DNA from: Clostridia bacterium
Lineage (GTDB): Bacteria; Bacillota; Clostridia; UBA1381; UMGS1253
Assembly: GCA_017411585.1 (NCBI GenBank)
Contig: JAFQPV010000027.1
Coordinates: 1 to 11,012, forward strand
Length of the DNA: 11,012 bases
Direction: 5' to 3'
Both the position numbers and the translations under genes were made by a program. The notes below the pieces were generated by a model. That model was not told the DNA's origin. It saw only the letters and a list, made by a program, of their open reading frames with translations, and did no database searches. How positions within the stretch are numbered: position 1 is the stretch's first letter; each line of letters starts with the position of its first letter. This document shows positions 6,120-11,012 of the stretch, piece after piece.

Positions 6120-7217
6120 ATGGAAATTTTGTATGAAACAATTATGCAGCTGCAGTGGCAGCAGGTCGTCATGTGGATTATTGGTGGCATTTTGATTTAT
6201 CTTGCCATTAAAAAGGATATGGAGCCTACACTGCTTTTGCCGATGGGCTTTGGTGCAATTTTGGTTAACCTGCCGCTCTCCGGTGCGATTCATCCGCTGA
6301 CTGAGCTGTTTAATGCAGGTATTGCAAACGAGCTTTTCCCGCTGTTATTGTTCATCGGTATCGGTGCGATGATTGACTTCGGTCCGCTTCTGTCGAACCC
6401 GAAGCTGATGATTTTCGGTGCGGCGGCACAGTTCGGTATTTTCTTTACACTTTCGCTTGCACGTTTGGTTGGTTTTGAAATCAACGACGCGGCTTCGATT
6501 GCAATCATCGGTGCGGCAGACGGCCCGACCTCGATTGTCGTGGCGCAGGCATTAAAGTCAAATTATGTCGGCGCAATTATGGTAGCGGCGTATTCGTATA
6601 TGGCACTTGTGCCGATTATTCAGCCGCCGGTTATTAAGCTGATTACCACGAAGAAGGAACGTATGATTAAGATGGATTACAAGCCGATGGCTGTATCCAA
6701 GCTGACAAGAATTTTGTTCCCGATTGTGATTACAATCATCACCGGTCTCGTTGCACCGGAAAGTGTAGCACTCATCGGTTTTCTTATGTTCGGTAACCTT
6801 ATTCGTGAATGTGGCGTGCTCGATAATCTTTCCGAGACAGCACAGAAGGTGCTTGCAAACCTGGTTACACTTTTCCTGGGCATCACAATTGCGCTGAAGA
6901 TGCAGGCAAACCTGTTCTTAACACCGCAAACACTGCTCATTTTGGGTCTCGGTCTTGTAGCATTTGTTTTCGATACCTTCGGCGGTGTTATGATTGCAAA
7001 GCTGTTTAATTTGTTCTTAAAGCCGGGCAAGAAGTTAAACCCGATGATTGGTGCATCCGGTATTTCCGCATTCCCGATGTCGGCGCGTGTGGTACATAAG
7101 ATGAGCCTTGCTGAGGACAGCTCGAACTTCCTTTTGATGCATACCATCGGTGTAAACGTATCCGGTCAGATTGCATCCGTTATTGCGGGCGGTTTGATTT
7201 TGGGCTTCTTTGGTTAA
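6120..7217 (+). CDS. Na+-translocating decarboxylase beta subunit (OadB/GcdB/MmdB family)
   Basis: This integral membrane subunit decarboxylates the carboxybiotin carried by its partner subunits and uses the energy to pump Na+ out. The 365-residue product is close to GcdB/MmdB length. Many hydrophobic helices span residues 15 to 362. Family signatures are LLPMGFGAILVNLPL (39-53), GAADGPTSIVVAQALK (131-146) with Asp134 at the position of the essential aspartate of Klebsiella OadB, YMALVPIIQPP (160-170), and NPMIGASGISAFPMSARV (307-324). Whether it serves oxaloacetate, methylmalonyl-CoA, glutaconyl-CoA or malonate decarboxylase cannot be told, because no carboxyltransferase or biotin carrier is nearby. 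The ATG at 6120 has AAAGGAA 11 bases upstream; a TTG at 6129 would be better spaced from AGGGAG (6113-6118), so the start is uncertain by three codons. It leads an apparent three-gene operon. Confidence 0.93.
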   Translation: MEILYETIMQLQWQQVVMWIIGGILIYLAIKKDMEPTLLLPMGFGAILVNLPLSGAIHPLTELFNAGIANELFPLLLFIGIGAMIDFGPLLSNPKLMIFGAAAQFGIFFTLSLARLVGFEINDAASIAIIGAADGPTSIVVAQALKSNYVGAIMVAAYSYMALVPIIQPPVIKLITTKKERMIKMDYKPMAVSKLTRILFPIVITIITGLVAPESVALIGFLMFGNLIRECGVLDNLSETAQKVLANLVTLFLGITIALKMQANLFLTPQTLLILGLGLVAFVFDTFGGVMIAKLFNLFLKPGKKLNPMIGASGISAFPMSARVVHKMSLAEDSSNFLLMHTIGVNVSGQIASVIAGGLILGFFG

Positions 7218-7235
7218 TGCAGGAGGATATTGAAT

Positions 7236-7418
7236 ATGTATGGATTTTTAAAATGGGTTGAAGGACTGGGGGCTTGGACAGTGAATACATTTAACGTAAA
7301 TGCATTTATAGATTCTTTGCAGTATATGGGTAAGGGCATGGCAGTTATTTTAATTGTAACCGTTGTGTTAATCCTTTGTGTATATCTTTTAAACGTAGCA
7401 ACAAAAGAAAAAAACTAA
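7236..7418 (+). CDS. Small single-span membrane protein, probable OadG-like gamma subunit
   Basis: The ATG at 7236 follows a perfect AGGAGG (7221-7226) at 9 bases; the upstream TTG at 7230 is too close to that site to be the start. The 60-residue product has an amphipathic N-terminal half, GKGMAVILIVTV entering one hydrophobic helix (about 34-54), and a short charged tail (TKEKN). Gamma subunits of Na+-pumping decarboxylases are small single-span proteins that bring the other subunits together. Position 18 bases after the beta subunit gene fits that role. The protein lacks the long proline-rich tail with zinc-binding residues of Klebsiella OadG, so assignment rests on topology and position. 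It could instead be an unrelated small accessory peptide. Confidence 0.6.
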   Translation: MYGFLKWVEGLGAWTVNTFNVNAFIDSLQYMGKGMAVILIVTVVLILCVYLLNVATKEKN

Positions 7419-7465
7419 GAATAAATGCTTTTTTGGAGTAATTTGGAGAACGGAGAAAAGAGCTT

Positions 7466-9223
7466 ATGAGTACGATTGTTCTTAGTGTAATCACGCTGCT
7501 TGGCGGACTTGCTTTCTTCTTATACGGCATGAGCACCATGTCGAACGGACTGGAGAAGGTTGCCGGCGGTAAGTTTGAAATTATGCTCAAAAAGGCAACG
7601 AGCAGACCGGTGAAGGGGATGCTGCTCGGTATGCTGATTACGATTGCAATTCAGTCATCCTCGGCGATGACGGTTATGCTGGTCGGTTTGGTAAACTCCG
7701 GCATTATGCAGATGGGGCAGACCATCGGTGTCATCATGGGTTCCAACATCGGTACAACGCTGACACCGTGGATTTTGAGCCTTTCGGGCATTGAGTCGGG
7801 CAATTTGGCGCTGCAGCTGTTAAAGCCGGCGAATTTCGCACCGCTGTTTGCCTTTATTGGCATTTTGCTGACAATGGTTGCTAAGTCGGAACGCAAAAAG
7901 GATGTTGGTAAGATTTTAATCGGCTTTGCCGTTTTGATGTTCGGTATGGAGCTGATGGGCGATTCCGTCAGCGGTCTTGAGGACAACGAGCAGTTTAAGA
8001 GCATCTTAACTGCATTTACAAACCCGATTTTGGGCGTGCTTGTGGGTGCAATCTTTACGGGCATCATCCAAAGCTCGGCGGCATCTGTCGGTATTTTGCA
8101 GACACTTGCCGGCAGCGGCCTGATTACCTACAGCGTTGCCATTCCGATTATTATGGGTCAAAACATTGGTACCTGTGTGACGGCGCTCATTTCCAGTATC
8201 GGCGTAAATAAAAATGCCCGCCGCGTATCGGTTGTGCATATCAGCTTTAACTTAATCGGTACGTTTGTGTGCCTTGTGGTATATTTAATTGCCGACAGCC
8301 TTGTGGATTTCACCTTCTCTGAGCTGCCGATTGATGCAGTTGGTATCGCGCTTGTACATACCATCTTTAATATAGTAACAACCTTGATGCTGTTCCCGTT
8401 TACAAAGCAGTTGGAGAAAATGGCACACTTCTTTGTACGCAGCGGGGAAGATGGTGCGGAAGTCACCGAAATGATTGACGAACGACTCTTAAAATCGCCG
8501 TCCATTGCGATTGCAGAGTGCCGCAATCTGACGTGCGAGATGGCAAAGATTGCCGAAGATACCTTCTGCAGCGCAGCAGATTTGATTACAAGCTATGATG
8601 AAGCACTTGCTGAAAAGATTATCAAATTAGAAGATAAGCTTGATATGTATGAAGACAAGCTTGGTACGTATTTAATCAAGCTTTCCGGCTGTGATTTGAC
8701 CGATGCAAACAGCAAAGAGGTTTCCATTATGCAGCACTGTATCGGTAACATCGAGCGTATCGGTGACCATGCAGTTAACATTGTGTACATTGCGCGCGAG
8801 ATGCAGGAAAAGGGCATTGTGTTCTCCGAGGAAGGCGCCAAGGCAAAAGCCGTTGTGGTTGCAGCCATCAAAGAAATTTTGCAAAACACCATGCAGTCGC
8901 TGTGTGATGACAATGTAACGCTTGCAAAGCTTGTCGAGCCGCTTGAGCAGGTCATCGACCGCATCATCGAGCAGGCGAGAGACAAGCACTTAGATCGCCT
9001 TGAAGCAGGCAAATGTACCATCAAGGACGGCTTTGTCTATAACGACATTCTTTCCGACTTTGAGCGTGTATCCGACCACTGCTCCAATATCGCCGTTTGT
9101 GTAATTCGTGCAGAAAGCTTCGACTTTGAAACGCACGAATACTTAAGCGATATGAAAAAGCCGGGTCATGCAGATTATGAGGCGGCATACAATATGTATC
9201 TTGAAAAGTATAAGATTGCGTAA
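7466..9223 (+). CDS. Na+/phosphate symporter family protein with C-terminal PhoU-like domain
   Basis: This transporter is expected to bring in inorganic phosphate with Na+. The 585-residue protein has the two inverted Na/Pi-cotransporter repeats. The first contains AIQSSSAMTVML (Q63-S-S-S66) followed by GSNIGTTLTPW. The second contains GIIQSSAASVGIL (Q202-S-S204) followed by GQNIGTCVTAL. After about residue 315 comes a soluble helical PhoU-like region with two metal-site motifs, NIERIGDHAVNI (428-439) and DFERVSDHCSNI (531-542), which may sense phosphate status or gate the transporter. The start at 7466 has GGAG (7452-7455) upstream. The 47-base gap from the preceding gene has no promoter or terminator, so it probably shares the operon with the Na+ pump subunits, whose gradient it could use. 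Phosphate specificity is by family. Confidence 0.93.
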   Translation: MSTIVLSVITLLGGLAFFLYGMSTMSNGLEKVAGGKFEIMLKKATSRPVKGMLLGMLITIAIQSSSAMTVMLVGLVNSGIMQMGQTIGVIMGSNIGTTLTPWILSLSGIESGNLALQLLKPANFAPLFAFIGILLTMVAKSERKKDVGKILIGFAVLMFGMELMGDSVSGLEDNEQFKSILTAFTNPILGVLVGAIFTGIIQSSAASVGILQTLAGSGLITYSVAIPIIMGQNIGTCVTALISSIGVNKNARRVSVVHISFNLIGTFVCLVVYLIADSLVDFTFSELPIDAVGIALVHTIFNIVTTLMLFPFTKQLEKMAHFFVRSGEDGAEVTEMIDERLLKSPSIAIAECRNLTCEMAKIAEDTFCSAADLITSYDEALAEKIIKLEDKLDMYEDKLGTYLIKLSGCDLTDANSKEVSIMQHCIGNIERIGDHAVNIVYIAREMQEKGIVFSEEGAKAKAVVVAAIKEILQNTMQSLCDDNVTLAKLVEPLEQVIDRIIEQARDKHLDRLEAGKCTIKDGFVYNDILSDFERVSDHCSNIAVCVIRAESFDFETHEYLSDMKKPGHADYEAAYNMYLEKYKIA

Positions 9224-9231
9224 GGCATAAT

Positions 9232-9258
9232 AAAAAGCACTCGAAAGAGTGCTTTTTT
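9232..9258 (+). terminator. Terminator of the Na+ decarboxylase / Na-Pi operon
   Basis: The stem GCACTC (9237-9242) / GAGTGC (9247-9252) has a GAAA tetraloop, is extended by flanking A5/T6, and ends in TTTTTT. It is homologous to the ilvE terminator (10753-10778), which has the same stem but a different loop, and belongs to the duplicated 3' region. Confidence 0.92.
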
Positions 9259-9265
9259 ATGTCAA

Positions 9266-9401
9266 TTTCTTCGCTGATTCTAATTGTAAAAAGGCTAATT
9301 TTGTGTAATGCTTCGTTGCAGGTGCGAGCCCGTACACGAGTACTGTGCTTGCACCTGCGCCTCGTCTTACAGCAAAATTATATCTTTTTATGTTGATTGT
9401 A
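9266..9401 (+). repeat. Foldback element unit A, copy 1
   Basis: This non-coding element opens with TTTCTTCGCTGATT and folds back on itself. The outer stem is AAAAAG (9288-9293) with CTTTTT (9384-9389), TAATTTTG (9296-9303) with CAAAATTA (9373-9380), and TGTAA (9304-9308) with TTACA (9367-9371). A conserved internal loop leads to the apical stem GCAGGTGC (9318-9325) / GCACCTGC (9351-9358), extended by GAGC / GCTT. The tip holds GTAC-ACGA-GTAC. The copy at 10789-10924 keeps the loops and flanks but has a different, still fully paired, apical stem. The 458-base gap 9224-9681 holds this unit, unit B and the ilvE promoter, and no gene that I can support. Confidence 0.8.
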
Positions 9402-9410
9402 ATATTTGAG

Positions 9411-9582
9411 TTTCTTCGCTGCTTGTAGTTGTAAAAAGGTAAAATTGGCGCATTATGTCGTTAAAATGCTCGCGCATATCGTAGGGCGCGCGCCTGTGTG
9501 CCGCGCCGCGAACATGGCACAAAGCAAGCGGAACGACACACAGGTCGTTCCCTACGACATCCGATTTTCCGCTTTTTATGCT
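9411..9582 (+). repeat. Foldback element unit B, copy 1
   Basis: It opens like unit A (TTTCTTCGCTG, then TTGTAAAAAGG) and closes like it (TTTTCCGCTTTTTATGCTG). The outer stem is AAAAAG (9433-9438) with CTTTTT (9572-9577), AAAAT (9441-9445) with ATTTT (9564-9568), GG with CC, and ATGTCGT (9455-9461) with ACGACAT (9554-9560). Its centre holds the paired GTAGGG hairpins (9479-9557) instead of the unit A apical stem. Bases 9424-9515 match 10921-11012 with a single difference. Confidence 0.7.
9479..9557. repeat. GTAGGG-family hairpins c and d as an inverted pair (MITE-like)
   Basis: TCGTAGGG (9479-9486) and CCCTACGA (9550-9557) are terminal inverted repeats. Just inside each is a hairpin: GGCGCG (9485-9490) / CGCGCC (9502-9507), and GGAACGAC (9530-9537) / GTCGTTCC (9544-9551). 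The loops carry CCTGTGTG and its complement CACACAG. The result is a nested palindrome of about 79 bases. From memory, such palindromes are common between genes in Clostridia, but I cannot verify that here. Confidence 0.65.
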
Positions 9583-9618
9583 GGTTTGGGAAAAATAATG
9601 CATTTTCAAGCAGATTTC

Positions 9619-9647
9619 TTGACAAACAATTAAAAAAAGAGTATGAT
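9619..9647 (+). promoter_or_regulatory. Sigma-A promoter of ilvE
   Basis: TTGACA (9619-9624), 17 bases, TATGAT (9642-9647). The leader to the ATG at 9682 is about 30 bases, with AAAGGG (9666-9671) as ribosome site. It is too short for a T-box or leader-peptide attenuator. Confidence 0.85.
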
Positions 9648-9681
9648 TATAAAATAGATTGTTTGAAAGGGATGGATTGAA

Positions 9682-10743
9682 ATGGAAATCAAAATCACCA
9701 AAACAACAACACCGAAGGAAAAGCCGCAGGGCCCGCTCGGTTTCGGCAAATATTTTACGGACCATATGTTTGTGATGGATTACACACCGGAAAAGGGCTG
9801 GCACGATGCACGCATCGTTCCGTTTGCAGACCTCGTGCTGCATCCGGCATCGACAGTTTTCCACTACGGTGCAGAAATTTTTGAGGGCTTAAAGGCATAC
9901 AGAACCGCAAATGGCGACATTCAGATGTTCCGCCCGATTGAAAACATGAACAGAATGAACCAGTCTGCAGAGCGTCTTTGCCTGCCGCAGATTGATGCCG
10001 AGTTCGGCGTTGAGGCACTCAAGACATTTGTAGAGCTTGAAAAGGATTGGGTACCGACAGAAGAAGGTACAAGCCTTTACTTAAGACCGTTCCTCTTCGG
10101 CGCTGACCCGTTTTTAGGCGTACACGCTGTTGAAAAGGCGCAGTTCTTAATCATCGCATCTCCGGTGGGTGCATACTATGCAACCGGTCTTGCGCCGGTA
10201 AAAATTATGATTGAGTCCGAAGACGTTCGTGCAGTGCGCGGCGGTACGGGCTATGCAAAGTGCGGCGGTAACTACGCAGCAAGTAACCGTGCAGGTGCAA
10301 AGGCGGAAGCCAAGGGCTTTTCGCAGGTGCTCTGGCTCGACGGCGTAGAGCGCAAGTACGTTGAAGAAGTCGGCGCAATGAACGTTATGTTCTTAATCGA
10401 CGATGAAATCGTTACACCGGCACTCACAGGCTCGATCCTGCCGGGTATCACAAGAAAGTCCATCATCGAAATTTTGAAGGACAAGGGCTACAAGGTGTCT
10501 GAAAGACTCTTAAGCGTGGACGAAATCAAGGATGCACTTGCAACCGGCAGAATGAAGGAAGCTTGGGGCTGCGGCACAGCTGCCGTTGTTTCCCCGATTG
10601 GTCAGCTGACCTACGAGGACAATGATTACATCATCAACAACGGTGAAATCGGCGCGCTCACCCAGGAACTCTACGACACACTTACCGGCATTCAGTGGGG
10701 TAAGGTGGAGGACAAATATGGTTGGATTTGCCCTGTAGCGTAA
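9682..10743 (+). CDS. ilvE: Branched-chain amino acid aminotransferase
   Basis: This PLP enzyme of fold type IV exchanges amino groups between glutamate and the 2-oxo acids of valine, leucine and isoleucine, in the cytoplasm. The 353-residue length and motifs fit the longer, eukaryotic-like BCAT subgroup. Landmarks are VFHYGAEIFEGLKAYR (59-74), RMNQSAERLCLP (91-102), LYLRPFLFGADPFLGV (132-147), and GTGYAKCGGNYAASN (188-202) with Lys193 as the PLP lysine. The substrate/cofactor segment EEVGAMNVMF (228-237) and the phosphate-binding GTAAVVSPIG (298-307) are also present. It has its own promoter and terminator, so it is monocistronic and unrelated in transcription to the sodium operon upstream. 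It lies between two direct copies of the large foldback repeat region, which begins at its own stop codon. Confidence 0.96.
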   Translation: MEIKITKTTTPKEKPQGPLGFGKYFTDHMFVMDYTPEKGWHDARIVPFADLVLHPASTVFHYGAEIFEGLKAYRTANGDIQMFRPIENMNRMNQSAERLCLPQIDAEFGVEALKTFVELEKDWVPTEEGTSLYLRPFLFGADPFLGVHAVEKAQFLIIASPVGAYYATGLAPVKIMIESEDVRAVRGGTGYAKCGGNYAASNRAGAKAEAKGFSQVLWLDGVERKYVEEVGAMNVMFLIDDEIVTPALTGSILPGITRKSIIEILKDKGYKVSERLLSVDEIKDALATGRMKEAWGCGTAAVVSPIGQLTYEDNDYIINNGEIGALTQELYDTLTGIQWGKVEDKYGWICPVA

Positions 10744-10752
10744 GGCACAATT

Positions 10753-10778
10753 AAAAGCACTCATTCGAGTGCTTTTTT
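10753..10778 (+). terminator. Terminator of ilvE
   Basis: The stem GCACTC (10757-10762) / GAGTGC (10767-10772) has loop ATTC, flanking A4 and a run of six T. It has the same stem as the terminator at 9232-9258, and the GCG-TAA-GGCA context before it is also shared. Confidence 0.92.
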
Positions 10779-10788
10779 ATTATGCCGA

Positions 10789-10924
10789 TTTCTTCGCTGA
10801 TTGTAGTTTTAAAAAGGTAAATTTTGTGTAATACTTCGTTATGGCACCGAGCCCGTACGCGAGTACTGTGTTCGGTGCCATGCCTCGTCTTACAGCAAAA
10901 TTTCCTCTTTTTATGTTGATTGTA
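10789..10924 (+). repeat. Foldback element unit A, copy 2
   Basis: It has the same layout as 9266-9401. The outer stem is AAAAAG (10811-10816) with CTTTTT (10907-10912), AAATTTTG (10819-10826) with CAAAATTT (10896-10903), and TGTAA (10827-10831) with TTACA (10890-10894). The apical stem ATGGCACC (10841-10848) / GGTGCCAT (10874-10881) is extended by GAGC / GTTC. The tip is GTAC-GCGA-GTAC. Six of the eight apical pairs differ from copy 1 and all remain Watson-Crick. Confidence 0.8.
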
Positions 10925-11012
10925 GTTTTAAAAAGGTAAAATTGGCGCATTATGTCGTTAAAATGCTCGCGCATATCGTAGGGCGCGCGCCTGTGTGCCG
11001 CGCCGCGAACAT
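10917..11012 (+). repeat. Foldback element unit B, copy 2 (cut by window end)
   Basis: It begins TGATTGTAGTTTTAAAAAGG, a direct repeat of the start of unit A at 10798-10817. From 10921 on it matches 9424-9515 with one difference. It includes GTAGGG hairpin copy e (10979-11012), identical to copy c. The closing arm lies beyond the window. Confidence 0.75.

Noticed and set aside
9560..9681. T-box or leader attenuator before ilvE
   Set aside because: The promoter at 9619-9647 leaves a leader of only about 30 bases, with no specifier loop or terminator.
9388..9864. 158-residue minus-strand open frame, sharing a peptide start with a frame at 10780-10974
   Set aside because: The shared peptide arises only because both frames cross the duplicated non-coding repeat. 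The first then runs antisense through ilvE and its promoter. No ribosome site or family match is visible.
9259..11012. CRISPR-like array from the repeated segments
   Set aside because: Only two long copies exist, separated by a gene. There is no regular short repeat-spacer pattern and no cas genes.
9221..11012. Integron-type attC sites, because structured repeats flank a single gene
   Set aside because: ilvE has its own promoter and terminator, no integrase is visible, and the repeats lack the conserved attC core layout.

Overview
The window looks like a chromosomal segment of a Gram-positive anaerobe of the Clostridia, plausibly a gut Oscillospirales-type organism. The reasons are strong AGGAGG-type ribosome binding sites, sigma-A promoters, an S-layer-homology protein, a Na+-pumping decarboxylase subunit, an L-fucose isomerase, and many short hairpin repeats between genes. 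The taxonomic guess comes from gene content and style only. There is no phage, plasmid, CRISPR, rRNA or tRNA signal.

Layout. Bases 1-317 hold the 3' end of a YerB/DUF3048-type lipoprotein gene. A hairpin-rich gap (314-433) with a bidirectional terminator follows. fucI (449-2278, minus) is divergent from an AraC-family regulator (2404-3252, plus), which probably controls it. After a second bidirectional terminator comes a minus-strand secreted SLH-domain protein (3382-4401). It shares an upstream region, containing a perfect 8-bp inverted repeat, with a 60-residue ribbon-helix-helix-like protein (4578-4760, plus). Next is a membrane-anchored class A beta-lactamase-fold serine hydrolase (4950-5993).

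The cluster 6120-9223 looks like one operon: an OadB/GcdB-type Na+-translocating decarboxylase beta subunit, a 60-residue gamma-like membrane peptide, and a Na+/phosphate symporter with a PhoU-like tail. Together they suggest a sodium circuit, with export coupled to decarboxylation and re-entry coupled to phosphate uptake. The carboxyltransferase and biotin-carrier subunits are not here. ilvE (9682-10743), with its own promoter, encodes a branched-chain aminotransferase.

The most unusual content is non-coding. The stretches after the Na/Pi gene (9221-9582) and after ilvE (10741-window end) are homologous, beginning at the stop codon of each gene. Each carries a terminator, then a large foldback element (unit A), then a related foldback (unit B). 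The two unit A copies have an almost invariant apical loop and invariant flanks, but six of eight apical stem pairs differ and every change is compensated. A second family of small GTAGGG-hairpins, also with conserved ends and variable paired stems, occurs at 314-348, 4795-4830, 9479-9557 and 10979-11012. I cannot assign either family to a described system.
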